Positions 16,000 through 25,604 of a stretch of DNA of 64,000 bases are shown here, piece by piece (the stretch's first letter is position 1; every line of letters starts with the position of its first letter). The DNA is from CAYQJL01 sp964573295 (GTDB lineage: Bacteria > Eisenbacteria > RBG-16-71-46 > CAIMUX01 > WJJG01): positions 1 through 64,000 of the forward strand of contig CAZNJE010000007.1 in assembly GCA_964573295.1 (NCBI GenBank), in the 5' to 3' direction. The notes beneath the pieces are model-generated. The model searched no databases, had not been told where the DNA came from, and saw only the letters and a list, made by a program, of their open reading frames with translations. A program made the translations under genes and the position numbers.

Positions 16000-16160
16000 A
16001 GAACCGGCGCACCTTGCGGTGCGCCGGTTCGGGGGCTACTGGCGATACTCTCGCTTGCGGGAAGCCATACGCAAACCAACCATCAAAAAGCCAGGTGAGT
16101 CTCTGTTCGAAACTCCATTCGCGCCACCCACGTCATCCTACGGCAGAACACGCCACGCAC
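16000..16160. repeat. long direct repeat, copy 2, with a 13-bp hairpin
   Basis: GAACCGGCGCACC, a TTGC loop and GGTGCGCCGGTTC open this copy. A compensating change keeps the stem paired relative to copy 1. On the minus strand both copies can be read as SPGFLMVG..MASRKRE, with mainly synonymous differences. Confidence 0.85.
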
Positions 16161-16307
16161 AAAAGGGTGAAACAAGGGTTATTCATGGGGGAAGATTTGT
16201 AACCCTCAAGAGAAGCCAACGATTGAACTATTGGGGATAGCCAGATCATAACCAATGACTCAATAATGGCTTACGAACGTTGACGCGCGTTTCGCGCCGG
16301 TGAAAGG

Positions 16308-17804
16308 TTAGCCCGCGCCACCCGAAATCGCCCGGCTGGGTGCGAATTCACGCAGGAAAGTGCGCAGATTGACCTTCCCCCCCGCAATCCCCAGCTTCCG
16401 GCGGATGCTCTTTCGTTGTGACCGCACCGTTTCGGTACCGACGCCGAGGAAGCGCGCGATGTCTTTCGACCCCGAGCCGCTGCGGATCAGGGTGCAGACC
16501 TGGAGTTCACGCGGTGTCAGGCTGGCGAAACGCTCTTCCATCTCGCTGGTGAAGGGGGATGTCAAATCGTCCAGTGCCGTCTGGAGAAGCTGGACGTATT
16601 CCTTGCCGGTCTCGCCGGTCTCCTCGGCCAGCCGGGTGATGACCGGCATGATCCGGTGTTCGACATTCGCGCGAAGGCTTGCGCCGATCTTCGCCTTGCT
16701 CTCCTCGATCTGTGAGAGCACTTCCTGCATGGCGATGTTCTTCGCTTCGAGCGCCTGCTGTTCTCGCCGCAGGCGCTCGTTGGCCGCCCGCAGTTCGGTC
16801 GCCGCCTGGTGCGCTTCGGTGATGTCCTCGACATAGATCGCCACCAGATCCGGCGGAGCGTAGGTATAGGTAACCGAGATCAGGCGCATTTCGCCCGAGT
16901 GCAAGAACCGGTAGGGGATTTCGTGGCGCACGCTGGTCTGGCGAGCGAAGGCCTCTTCCATGGCGTCCAGAATGTCGGCCCGGTGGGCGTAGAACTCCCT
17001 GGCGTTCGCGCCCATGATCTCGTTGACCTTCCCCCGCGTCTCCTCTTCGGCCATTCGATTGCACCCGATCAAGGTGAAGTCCTCGCCTGCTCGTTGCCAC
17101 ATGTATCCCGGTAGGGGAAACCGCTGGAACTGCGCCCGGTAGCGCCGCTCGCTCTCCTGCTGGGCCTTCTCCGCCCGCAAGCGCGCCAGCACCCCGCCGA
17201 GCTGGAGGGCGATCGCCTCCGCGGTCTGGCGAATCGGCAGTGATAGCCGCCGGGCGCCTTTGAAGGCGATATTGATGCAGCCCATCAACTCACCCTGATG
17301 TAGGACGGGAAACACACAGAGGTGCTGGATCTCTTCCCGGAGACAGATCTCATCGGGCGGGAGTTCGTAGATGACGTCCCCCTTCATGAGTGCTGGGAGA
17401 CGATGGTCATCACTTTGGACCCGCCGAACAGCATGCACAAACGTCTCCGAGAGACCGGCATGGTGCACCAGATCGACTCCGCCGGCTTCGAGATTCGCGA
17501 GGTAGATCCCCCCCGCATACGCACCCGTCACGCGAAGAATGTTGTCGAAGACACGCGCCAGCACCTGGTCTAGGTCGTGGGCTTGTACCAAGAAAAGCGC
17601 CAGGTCGCGCTGAATGCGAAGCAAATCCTCCACGGAGGGACTCGCCTGATCGGTAGCGGGTCCGCGCTCCGGCGGAGCGGGCTCCACCGCGGCGGCCCGT
17701 TTCGATCGTTGGCGTCCCGTTTGCCGAACGTTCGGGCGCAAGGGTCCGGACCGGCCGCTCTGTGGGCTCTTCGGATGGGGTTTTGCGCTATCGGCCACCG
17801 GCAT
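16308..17804 (-). CDS. GAF-PAS-LuxR transcriptional regulator
   Basis: 498 residues from the ATG at 17804, 20 bases after the feoB stop. A basic, disordered N-terminus (about 1-55) precedes a GAF domain (about 60-210, with HLCVFPVLHQGELMGCINIA). A PAS domain (about 220-335) ends in LVAIYVEDITEAHQ. A coiled-coil helix follows (about 335-400, EAKNIAMQEVLSQIEESKAK). The C-terminal LuxR-type HTH (about 425-480) reads SLTPRELQVCTLIRSGSGSK and TVRSQRKSIRRKLGI. It senses a small molecule or redox state through GAF/PAS and binds DNA as a dimer. Lying directly behind feoB, it may regulate iron-linked genes, but no receiver domain or operator identifies its signal. Confidence 0.86.
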   Translation of the reverse strand: MPVADSAKPHPKSPQSGRSGPLRPNVRQTGRQRSKRAAAVEPAPPERGPATDQASPSVEDLLRIQRDLALFLVQAHDLDQVLARVFDNILRVTGAYAGGIYLANLEAGGVDLVHHAGLSETFVHAVRRVQSDDHRLPALMKGDVIYELPPDEICLREEIQHLCVFPVLHQGELMGCINIAFKGARRLSLPIRQTAEAIALQLGGVLARLRAEKAQQESERRYRAQFQRFPLPGYMWQRAGEDFTLIGCNRMAEEETRGKVNEIMGANAREFYAHRADILDAMEEAFARQTSVRHEIPYRFLHSGEMRLISVTYTYAPPDLVAIYVEDITEAHQAATELRAANERLRREQQALEAKNIAMQEVLSQIEESKAKIGASLRANVEHRIMPVITRLAEETGETGKEYVQLLQTALDDLTSPFTSEMEERFASLTPRELQVCTLIRSGSGSKDIARFLGVGTETVRSQRKSIRRKLGIAGGKVNLRTFLREFAPSRAISGGAG

Positions 17805-17824
17805 GCCCCTTCTGCGACGTATCC

Positions 17825-19975
17825 CTAGGCCAGTCCTAACAACCGGCCGCCCTGGTAGATCAGAAACGCGGCACCCCAAGCTAGTACGATTTGGTAGACG
17901 ATGTCAAAAGCCATCCACCTGGCGCCGAGTTCGCGGCGCATGACAGCCACCGACGCCACACAGGGCACGTACAAGAGAATGAAGATCATGTAGGCGAACG
18001 CAACCAAGGGCGTGATGTGATTCTCCGGCGCCCGGAGGGCTTCGCGCAAGGTTTCGGCGTCTTCCTCTCCAGCCTCGCCCGTCTGATAGAGCACCCCCAG
18101 GGAGGAAACGACCACTTCCTTGGCGACCAGTCCTGTGATCAGGCTGACGCTCATACGCCAGTCGAACCCCAGCGGTTCGAGCACCGGCTCGACCGCTTTG
18201 CCCACCCGGCCGATGATCGTGTACTCGATCGCGGACGCCTCCCTCTGGCTCTCGAGCTCTTCGATCTGCTCGGCGGGCGCGCCCTGCTGCCGCAGAGTAT
18301 CCAGGCGCTGGTCGAACGCGCCGATCTCGGGGTTCTTCGGATAGGTACCCAGTGCCCAGAGCACCGCCGAGGCGATCAGGATGACCCCGCCCATCTTGCG
18401 CAGGTAGACCTTCGAGCGGTCCCACATGTGCATGAAAATGCCCCGGGTCGTCGGCCACCGGTAGGGCGGCAACTCCATGACGAAGGAGACTTGTTGATGG
18501 CGGAAAATGGTCTTGGTGAAGACGAAGCCCAGCATCAAGGCCACCAAGATGCCCAGCAGGTAGATCAACATGACCACGTTCCCGGCCTGCTGGCCGAAGA
18601 AGGCGCCGGCGAAAAGTACGTAGACCGGCAATCGCGCGCTGCAGGACATGTGCGGAATGAGAAGGGCCGTCAAGGTGCGGTCGCGCTGGGACTCGAGCGT
18701 GCGGGTGGCCATGATGGCGGGCACCGTGCACCCGAAGCCCATGAGCATGGGAATGAAAGACTTCCCGTGCAGGCCGAAGAGGTGCATCACGCGATCCATG
18801 ATGAAGGCCACCCGGGCCATGTAGCCCGAGTCTTCCAGGATGGAGATTCCCAGGAAGAGCAGCATGATGTTGGGCAGAAAGACCGCCACGCTGCCCACAC
18901 CACCGATCACCCCCTCAACCAGCAGATTGGCCATGGGGCCCTCCGGCAGGACGGAATTCACGCCGTTCGAGAGCAGGCCAATCAACGTCTCCATCCAGGC
19001 GGCGGGATAGGCCCCCAGGGTGAAGGTGGCGTTGAACAACAGCCACATGAAGCCCAGGAAGAGGGGCAATCCCAACACGCGATGGGTCAGGACGCGATCG
19101 AGTTGCCGCGACAGCTCCATCCTGTCCAGGGGCGGCTTGTGCTGGATCTCGCGCAGAAGGCCGTCGATGAAGCCGTAGCGGCCCTCCACGATCACTCGCG
19201 CCGGTTCGAGCCCGGTGGCCGCGCGCACGTGTTCGCGCAGCTGTTCCACCTTCAATAGCAGATCCCGTGCGCCGCTGGGCTCGGGCAAACGGTTGTAGAT
19301 GGTCTCAACGATGTGGGGATCGCCCTCAAGCAGCTTGGCGGCCAGATAGCGCGAAGGAACCGGCACCGCATCCCCGGTCACTGAATCGATCTCGTGGCTG
19401 AGCTCAACAAGCACCTTCTCGACCGAAGTGCCGTAGGAGACGGGCACGTGCCGGTGGCGCACCACCTGGTTCTCGACGAGCCCAATCACCGCGTCGAGCA
19501 ACTGTTGCTTGCCCTCGGACCGATGTCCCACCGTTGTGACGACCGGGGCGCCGACCAACTCGCTCATCTTCTGAAGGTCGAGCTTCGCGCCCGAGTGCGT
19601 GAACTCATCCCACATGTTCAAATCTAGGACCAGATCCACGCCCATCTCGAGGAGCTGCATCGTGAGGTCGAGGTTGCGACGGAGATTGGCCGTATCGACG
19701 ACGTTGATCACGACATCTGGACGCTCTTCCAAGATGTACTGGCGCGCCACCCGCTCCTCGATGGTGTAGGAGGTGAGCGAGTAGGTTCCCGGCAAGTCGA
19801 CGAGTTCGAAGACGTACTCGCCGTATCGCATCCGGCCTGCCTTGCGCTCGACGGTAACGCCGGGCCAGTTGCCGACCTGCTGGTGCATGCCCGTGAGCAG
19901 GTTGAAGATCGAGGTCTTGCCGGAATTGGGATTGCCGGCCAGGGCGACCCGGATCACCCGCGGTTTGCTCTCCAT
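17825..19975 (-). CDS. feoB: ferrous iron transport protein B
   Basis: 716 residues from the ATG at 19975, with GAGGAA just upstream. The longer frame into the gap is not FeoB. The cytosolic G domain has G1 GNPNSGKT, G2 NWPGVTVE, G3 DLPGTYSL and G4 NMWD in place of the commoner NMMD. Residues about 275-716 form the Gate-containing membrane core, with typical segments such as GFGCTVPAIMATRTLESQ. FeoB drives Fe2+ uptake across the inner membrane. It sits third in an operon after a DtxR-type regulator and a FeoA-like gene, 13 bases beyond the latter's stop. Confidence 0.96.
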   Translation of the reverse strand: MESKPRVIRVALAGNPNSGKTSIFNLLTGMHQQVGNWPGVTVERKAGRMRYGEYVFELVDLPGTYSLTSYTIEERVARQYILEERPDVVINVVDTANLRRNLDLTMQLLEMGVDLVLDLNMWDEFTHSGAKLDLQKMSELVGAPVVTTVGHRSEGKQQLLDAVIGLVENQVVRHRHVPVSYGTSVEKVLVELSHEIDSVTGDAVPVPSRYLAAKLLEGDPHIVETIYNRLPEPSGARDLLLKVEQLREHVRAATGLEPARVIVEGRYGFIDGLLREIQHKPPLDRMELSRQLDRVLTHRVLGLPLFLGFMWLLFNATFTLGAYPAAWMETLIGLLSNGVNSVLPEGPMANLLVEGVIGGVGSVAVFLPNIMLLFLGISILEDSGYMARVAFIMDRVMHLFGLHGKSFIPMLMGFGCTVPAIMATRTLESQRDRTLTALLIPHMSCSARLPVYVLFAGAFFGQQAGNVVMLIYLLGILVALMLGFVFTKTIFRHQQVSFVMELPPYRWPTTRGIFMHMWDRSKVYLRKMGGVILIASAVLWALGTYPKNPEIGAFDQRLDTLRQQGAPAEQIEELESQREASAIEYTIIGRVGKAVEPVLEPLGFDWRMSVSLITGLVAKEVVVSSLGVLYQTGEAGEEDAETLREALRAPENHITPLVAFAYMIFILLYVPCVASVAVMRRELGARWMAFDIVYQIVLAWGAAFLIYQGGRLLGLA

Positions 19976-19988
19976 GGTTCCTCGAATG

Positions 19989-20751
19989 TCAGGATCTATC
20001 GAACCTGCGAATCCAGCGCATCCAAGCGCCGCCGGCAGCGCCTCCGCCGTAGCTCGGATTTCTCCCGCGACCACCACCTGCGCCCGACCCCGGACCGCCC
20101 CCACCGCCACCGCTCGGGCCACGGCCTTGCCCGCCACCACGACCACCGCCGGCACCGGGTCCCGAACCGCCACCTCGACCACCGCCGGCACCGGNNNNNN
20201 NNNNNNNNNNNNNNNNNNNNNNNNNNNNNNNNNNNNNNNNNNNNNNNNNNNNNNNNNNNNNNNNNNNNNNNNNNNNNNNNNNNNNNNNNNNNNNGTCCCG
20301 AACCGCCACCTCGACCACCGCCGGCACCGGGTCCCGAACCGCCACCTCGGCCACCGCCGGCACCGGGTCCCGAACCACCACCACGGCCACCACCGGCACC
20401 TCGCCCGGGTCCACCACCGCGGCCCCGGCCCTTGCGCCAACCCCATCGGCGGGCGCCACCGCCACGCCCCCACGCATGGTGCACATCCCGAACCCAGATG
20501 TGGGCCGCCTCTTCGCGGCGTAGGCTGACGTGCATCCCGTCCACGGAGTATTCGACCGGATCTGCCAGCGGGGCACACTTGATGGCGAGGATCGGCTCAC
20601 CTTCCCGCACGCCCATGCTCCGCAGCCGTGTCTGCAGCTCGGGCGAACCGCCGAGATCGGCGATCACCGCCTCGTCGCCGCACCGCAGGGCGCTTAGGGG
20701 AATGCTCCCGAACCTGGCCCCTCGTGGTCCATTCGCGTCAGCTGGCGCCAC
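19989..20751 (-). CDS. feoA: FeoA-domain protein with glycine/arginine-rich repeat tail, interrupted by a scaffold gap
   Basis: Starts at a GTG (20751) with GGAGG six bases upstream, overlapping the regulator's stop by 14 bases. Residues about 14-90 form a FeoA SH3-like domain: PLSALRCGDEAVIADLGG, TRLRSMGVREGEPI and DGMHVSLRREEAAHI. FeoA normally ends here at about 75-85 residues. This one continues with a tail of 12-residue units GPGAGGGRGGGS, crosses 100 Ns, and resumes in repeats to end GAWMRWIRRFDRS. The bases on each side of the gap join exactly at a repeat boundary. The frame is continuous if the missing DNA is a whole number of 36-bp units, so the apparent frameshift comes from the N filler. 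FeoA partners FeoB; the function of the tail is unknown. Confidence 0.75.
20105..20425 (-). repeat. 36-bp tandem repeat coding GPGAGGGRGGGS, with 100-N gap at 20195-20294
   Basis: The plus-strand unit includes CACCGGGTCCCGAACCGCCA. About two recognisable units lie on the feoB side and three on the other side, with degenerate flanks. The gap lies inside the array and is probably caused by it, so its true length is unknown. Confidence 0.9.
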
Positions 20752-21661
20752 GATCGTCCTCCGAATCCAGCTCAACCAGGACAACAGCCGCTTCCCGGGC
20801 GGTCAGCCTGAGATCTTGCCCCTGCACCTGAACTACCGTGCCCCCCCGCCCGGCGTTGCCCTCGAGCTTATCGACGCGCGATCCGGGCAAGAGACCCCGA
20901 TGCATGAGCCGGTCCCTCAACGCTCCGGATGCCTTGATCCGTACCAGCTGTCCTCTCGTGCCCGCGGGCAGCATGTGCAAAGGATGGATGAATCGCTGAG
21001 CCGCAGCGTGCTTGTCGCACTGCGCCAGGCCCACGCACCCGCCCCCGCAACGTCCTTCCACCTCGGGCTGCGTGAAGCAGCTCTGGAACCGGCGAAGAAA
21101 CTCCGGTCCCACCAGCGGGCAGGTCTCGATGTACTCGACGAAGGCCACCAAACGATCGAGGCTTTCGCCGGAGAGGTGGTGTTCCAAGCCGCACGCGTCG
21201 CGCTCGGCGATGTGTTCGGGAACGTGGAGCAACCGGCATAGGAATCGGGTCAGAAAGCGGTGACGGCCGGCCAACCGGTTCGCGATGGTCTCCCCCTCCG
21301 GGGTCAGCCCGACGTACTCGCGCGCCTGATACTCGACCAGGCCTCTTTCCGATAGCCGGTGCAAGGCGGCCGTCACCGAGGGCATCCGCACCTGCTTCGC
21401 GCGGGCGATGTCGCGCACGCGCACCGAGGCCTGCTCGAGCGAGAGGGCAAGAATGATCTCCAGGTAGTCTTCCAGGGATTCACTGAGATCCCCGCCGGCG
21501 CCGGCACTGGCGTGAGCACCGGCCTTGGAGAGAACGCCGCTCGAACCTGCCCGTAGGCCGCCGGCCACACGCGCCGCCGTGCCGCCGGCTACACGCGCCC
21601 CCGTGCCCCAGGGCGGCTTGCGCCCACGAGCGCTAGACCCTTGCGGCTCTTTCTTGGCCAT
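20738..21661 (-). CDS. DtxR/MntR-family metalloregulator with C-terminal FeoA/SH3 domain
   Basis: 307 residues from MAKKEPQG at 21661, with GAGGTGG just upstream. A basic, Gly/Ala-rich N-terminal extension of about 55 residues (partly a 24-bp duplication) precedes the winged helix SLEDYLEIILALSLEQ...VRVRDIARAKQVRMPSVTAAL. The metal-binding/dimerisation region follows, with RDACGLEHHLSGES and CPLVGPEFLRRF. A Cys-rich stretch EGRCGGGCVGLAQC is next, then an SH3/FeoA-like domain with ALRDRLMHRGLLPGSRV. The family represses iron or manganese uptake when metal-loaded. As first gene of the feo operon it is probably an iron-responsive autorepressor; metal choice is inferred. Confidence 0.9.
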   Translation of the reverse strand: MAKKEPQGSSARGRKPPWGTGARVAGGTAARVAGGLRAGSSGVLSKAGAHASAGAGGDLSESLEDYLEIILALSLEQASVRVRDIARAKQVRMPSVTAALHRLSERGLVEYQAREYVGLTPEGETIANRLAGRHRFLTRFLCRLLHVPEHIAERDACGLEHHLSGESLDRLVAFVEYIETCPLVGPEFLRRFQSCFTQPEVEGRCGGGCVGLAQCDKHAAAQRFIHPLHMLPAGTRGQLVRIKASGALRDRLMHRGLLPGSRVDKLEGNAGRGGTVVQVQGQDLRLTAREAAVVLVELDSEDDRGAS

Positions 21662-21690
21662 CTCCACCTCTACGACCTCTCGACTCCTGA

Positions 21691-21702
21691 TAGACATGTC
21701 TA
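21691..21702. promoter_or_regulatory. palindromic operator candidate for the DtxR-type regulator
   Basis: TAGACATGTCTA is a perfect 12-bp palindrome 29 bases before the regulator ATG and just downstream of a weak TTGCCA/GATACT promoter on the minus strand. Its position suits metal-dependent autorepression of the feo operon. Confidence 0.5.
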
Positions 21703-21869
21703 ACACTATCGGCGCAGTATCGGTCCCGCTTCAGGTCGTTGGCAAGGCTTTTCTCGCCCGGTCGACAACGACCGAATCAGCTAAGCTTTTCCCCGATATA
21801 AGATTGCGACGCACGCTGCTCTGAACTACGCTCTGCCATCGGAGGCTCGATCGCAGTGCAGGTAGAAGC

Positions 21870-22652
21870 ATGAAGCCGGCCGATTCGACAACCGGTCCAT
21901 CTCGGTCACAGAGACCGCCGCCTCCAGGCCCGGCGGGAAGGTCGGCTCCAGATCAAGGCGGTCCGTACTGGCTGCTCGCGATCGCAGCGGTGACGGTGGC
22001 CGCCGGACTCCTCCTGCTCGCCTACCACTGGGTCGGTTCTCCACCGATCGAGGTCTTCCTTGACCGCGGTTCCTTGGAAGCGTTCTTGGAAGGCCAGAGC
22101 GCGCGGGCCCCACTGGTCTTCCTGCTGCTTCAAGTCATCCAGGTCGTGTTGGCACCGATCCCCGGGCACTTGCTCGGCGTGGTGAGCGGGATGCTCTTCG
22201 GTCTCTGGTGGGGAACGCTCTACACCAGCCTGGGTGTCGGGGCCGGCTCCGCCATCGTGCTCATCCTGGCGCGCTTGGTGGGACGTCCTCTCGTCGAGCG
22301 ACTTTCACCGGCCTCGGGACTGGCCCGCGTGGACCGCTGGGCCGCGCACCGAGGTCCGCTCTTTTTCTTCCTGGTCTTCATGCTCCCGTTTCTCCCCGAC
22401 GACCTGGCCTGCCTGGCGCTGGGCTTGAGCGGATTGCCTCTGGCACCGATGTTCCTGGTGATTCTGATTGCCCGGTTACCCGGGCACTTCGTCGCCGCCT
22501 GGATCGGCGCCAACGCCGCCGGCCTACCGCTGATCGGGGGGATCCTGATCACCCTGTTCGCGGTGACGGGCACGATGGTCTACTGGCGGCACCGCCACCA
22601 GATCGAGCACTGGCTCCTCGCCAGGATCGAGGGAGTGGAGAAACGCCGCTAG
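21870..22652 (+). CDS. TVP38/TMEM64-family (VTT domain) membrane protein
   Basis: 260 residues with about five or six membrane segments: an N-terminal helix (about 33-53) and a VTT core (about 75-245). The core includes HLLGVVSGMLFGLWWGTLYT, the conserved VGAGSAIVLILARLVGRPLV, a re-entrant-like FLVFMLPFLPDDLACLALGL, and IARLPGHFVAAWIGANA. Members of the SNARE-associated/DedA superfamily act in lipid or small-molecule transport across the inner membrane; the exact substrate is not known. It is divergent from the feo operon, sharing a 208-base upstream region. Confidence 0.86.
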   Translation: MKPADSTTGPSRSQRPPPPGPAGRSAPDQGGPYWLLAIAAVTVAAGLLLLAYHWVGSPPIEVFLDRGSLEAFLEGQSARAPLVFLLLQVIQVVLAPIPGHLLGVVSGMLFGLWWGTLYTSLGVGAGSAIVLILARLVGRPLVERLSPASGLARVDRWAAHRGPLFFFLVFMLPFLPDDLACLALGLSGLPLAPMFLVILIARLPGHFVAAWIGANAAGLPLIGGILITLFAVTGTMVYWRHRHQIEHWLLARIEGVEKRR

Positions 22653-22654
22653 CG

Positions 22655-22817
22655 GCGATCGCTGAGGCGACCCAATGAGGCGACCCAGTGAGGCAACCCA
22701 GTGAAGCGACCTAATGAGGCGATCCAATGATCGTGGTTGAGATGCCTCCGGGTGGTGGTAGTCTCAGGATGGATATGGTCGCAGGATGGATATGGTCGCA
22801 GGATGGATATGGTCGCA
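22655..22817. repeat. two adjacent tandem repeats between the VTT gene and cutA
   Basis: A degenerate GAGGCGACCCAAT-type 13- to 14-mer repeats about five times (22664-22733). Then GGATGGATATGGTCGCA repeats three times perfectly (22767-22817, 17 bp each). Confidence 0.9.
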
Positions 22818-22849
22818 GCACGGTGGGGAGCCCGGCACAGGAGTTCGAC

Positions 22850-23239
22850 ATGGAGATCGAGCATGTAACCCTCTACACCACCTTCCCCGACGCGGACACC
22901 GCGCGCCGACTGTGCCGGATGCTGGTCGAGGAGGGCTTGGTCGCATGCGCCAACCTGGTCCCTATCCAATCGATCTACCAGTGGGAGGAGAAGATCGAGG
23001 AAGAGGGCGAGGTAGCCGCTCTTCTCAAGACCAGGGTCGAGCTCATCGGCGATGTCGAGGCCAAGCTATGTGCCGCGCACCCCTACGAGGTGCCCGCTCT
23101 CGTGGCGTGGCCCATCGTGGCCGGCCATCCGCCCTACTTGGACTGGATCGACTTCGCCACCTTGGAGGCTGCCGAACGTGCCGAGGAGGCCCGCGCCGGA
23201 CCCGATGACCGGGATCCTGACCGGGATCCGATGCCATGA
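22850..23239 (+). CDS. cutA: CutA-type divalent-cation tolerance protein
   Basis: 129 residues from MEIEHVTLYTTFPD; AGGAG lies six bases upstream of the ATG at 22850. It shows the CutA fingerprint: an early beta strand, ADTARRLCRMLVEEGLVACAN, then NLVPIQSIYQWEEKIEEE, AALLKTR, and HPYEVPALVAWPIVAGHPPY. CutA forms a PII-like trimer and is linked to copper tolerance in E. coli, though its molecular role is unsettled. The C-terminal 20 residues are an Asp/Arg/Pro tail. The stop overlaps the next gene's ATG (ATGA). Confidence 0.95.
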   Translation: MEIEHVTLYTTFPDADTARRLCRMLVEEGLVACANLVPIQSIYQWEEKIEEEGEVAALLKTRVELIGDVEAKLCAAHPYEVPALVAWPIVAGHPPYLDWIDFATLEAAERAEEARAGPDDRDPDRDPMP

Positions 23240-24153
23240 CGCGAGCGACAATGGGCCGGGCCATGGGAACTACCCTGGGCAATGCGCGCCGGCTGGCCTC
23301 CCCTCGCGAGGCGGCCATCGTGGCCGCGAACTTGCGGTACTTGGGCCTGGCTCCCGGCGCGGGCAAGCCCGACGATGAACCGCTGGTGCGCGAGACCTTC
23401 CAGTCTTTCGGCTTCTTCTTGGTGGAGTTCTTTCGCGGACTCTCACTCCCCCCACGCCAGATCGCCGCAGGCTGGGACGTCACCGGATGGGAACGAATCG
23501 AGACACTCAACCGACGCTCCCGCGGATGGATCCTGGCCGGCGCCCACACGGGCAACTGGGAACACCTGGGTGCTCTGGCGCCACTGCTCGGACGGCGCAT
23601 CGTGGCCCCCACCGGCCGGCAGTTCTTGCCCGGGCTGTCGAACGCCGTCAAGCAGGTCAAGGTCCGCCGGGCGGTTCGCTCCGTGCCGACGCGCGGCGGC
23701 CTTCGCGGGCTGCTGCGAGCACTCGACCACGGACACCTGGTGGCCCTGCCGATCGATGGAGGGTCCTTTCAGCGAGGGACGGCCGTTCACCTGCTGGGCC
23801 GGCGCATGCGGCTGGCCGAAGGCGCCGCACGGCTGAGTCTGGCCAGCGGATGCCCGATCCTGCCGGTCTTCTCGCGGCGAACCGGTCTGATGCGCCAGGC
23901 GGTGACGATTCACGAGCCTCTCGATCCCTGCGCCTTTGCCCAACCGGCCGGTCCGACCGGCAGGTCACGGCCGATGAACCGGGCAGCCGTTCAGGCTCTC
24001 TTGGAGGAACTTGCCCGTCTGCTCGGACATCAACTGCTAGACTGCCCTGGACAGTGGTGCATCTTCCGCTCGATTCTGCCGGGTGCCGGCAGCGTGCGGC
24101 TCCAGGCGCCGGCCCGAGCACGAGTCGCGGCGGACGCGCGACTGCCAGTGTAG
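23236..24153 (+). CDS. LpxL/HtrB-family lysophospholipid or lipid A acyltransferase
   Basis: 305 residues starting at the ATGA overlap with cutA. The family motif H-x4-D/E is present in AGAHTGNWEHLG (about 97-108). Later conserved blocks include VALPIDGGSFQRGT and RLAEGAARLSLASGCPILPV. There is an early amphipathic region but no strong N-terminal anchor. Such enzymes transfer acyl chains to lipid A precursors or related lipids at the inner membrane, which supports a Gram-negative-type envelope. Which lipid is acylated cannot be told. The protein ends in a basic tail that runs into a short intergenic GGCCGAAGCAC repeat. Confidence 0.84.
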   Translation: MTRATMGRAMGTTLGNARRLASPREAAIVAANLRYLGLAPGAGKPDDEPLVRETFQSFGFFLVEFFRGLSLPPRQIAAGWDVTGWERIETLNRRSRGWILAGAHTGNWEHLGALAPLLGRRIVAPTGRQFLPGLSNAVKQVKVRRAVRSVPTRGGLRGLLRALDHGHLVALPIDGGSFQRGTAVHLLGRRMRLAEGAARLSLASGCPILPVFSRRTGLMRQAVTIHEPLDPCAFAQPAGPTGRSRPMNRAAVQALLEELARLLGHQLLDCPGQWCIFRSILPGAGSVRLQAPARARVAADARLPV

Positions 24154-24162
24154 GCCGTCGCG

Positions 24163-24222
24163 GCCGAAGCAGGGCCGAAGCACGGCCGAAGCACGGCCGA
24201 TGCGCGGCCGATGTGTGACGGC
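24163..24222. repeat. 11-bp tandem repeat after the acyltransferase gene
   Basis: GGCCGAAGCAC-type units recur about five times with drift between the acyltransferase stop and fbaB. Confidence 0.8.
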
Positions 24223-24307
24223 CAGTGCAGACTGGTACGATCGGTTGCATCCGATGTCAGGAACGGCGCCCGCGGCATGGGCGGGCGCCCAACACAAGGA
24301 GAGAGTG

Positions 24308-25378
<1,071 letters not shown>

Positions 25379-25604
25379 CCCCCACGATCGCCTGGCCCCC
25401 ACAGTCGCCTAGCCCCGGAGGGCGGGGCTCTCCCGCCGCTCCGGATGGGGGCTCATGCAAGTGCCGGCGAGTGCTCGTGGGTGATCGTGGGGTGCTCGTG
25501 GAGTGCTCGTAGGGTACTCGTGGGGTGCTCGTAGGGTGCATGGGGGCGCATGCGAGTGCATGGGCCTGCCCATGCTTGCCCGCGGGCATCCATGGGAGGT
25601 GAGG
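25379..25604. repeat. intergenic tandem repeats between fbaB and pepD
   Basis: CGCCTAGCCCCCACGAT-type units recur about three times (25370-25420). Then GGGTGCTCGTAGG-type 13-mers recur about six times (25474-25545). Confidence 0.85.

Noticed and set aside
15581..16012. 143-residue minus-strand frame as a gene
   Set aside because: No ribosome site or family features; it runs through the spacer and ends in the direct repeat. Only its last residues are conserved between copies.
15536..16160. Direct repeats as integron attC sites
   Set aside because: The hairpins lack the core GTTRRRY-type ends and no integrase gene is visible.
17825..20578. FeoB as a 917-residue protein with a long N-terminal extension
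   Set aside because: The extension is the FeoA repeat tail read in another frame across the N gap; FeoB has its own ATG and ribosome site at 19975.
22767..22817. Three 17-bp repeats as iteron-type origin sites
   Set aside because: No replication gene, AT-rich stretch or DnaA boxes nearby; other intergenic gaps carry similar but unrelated repeats.
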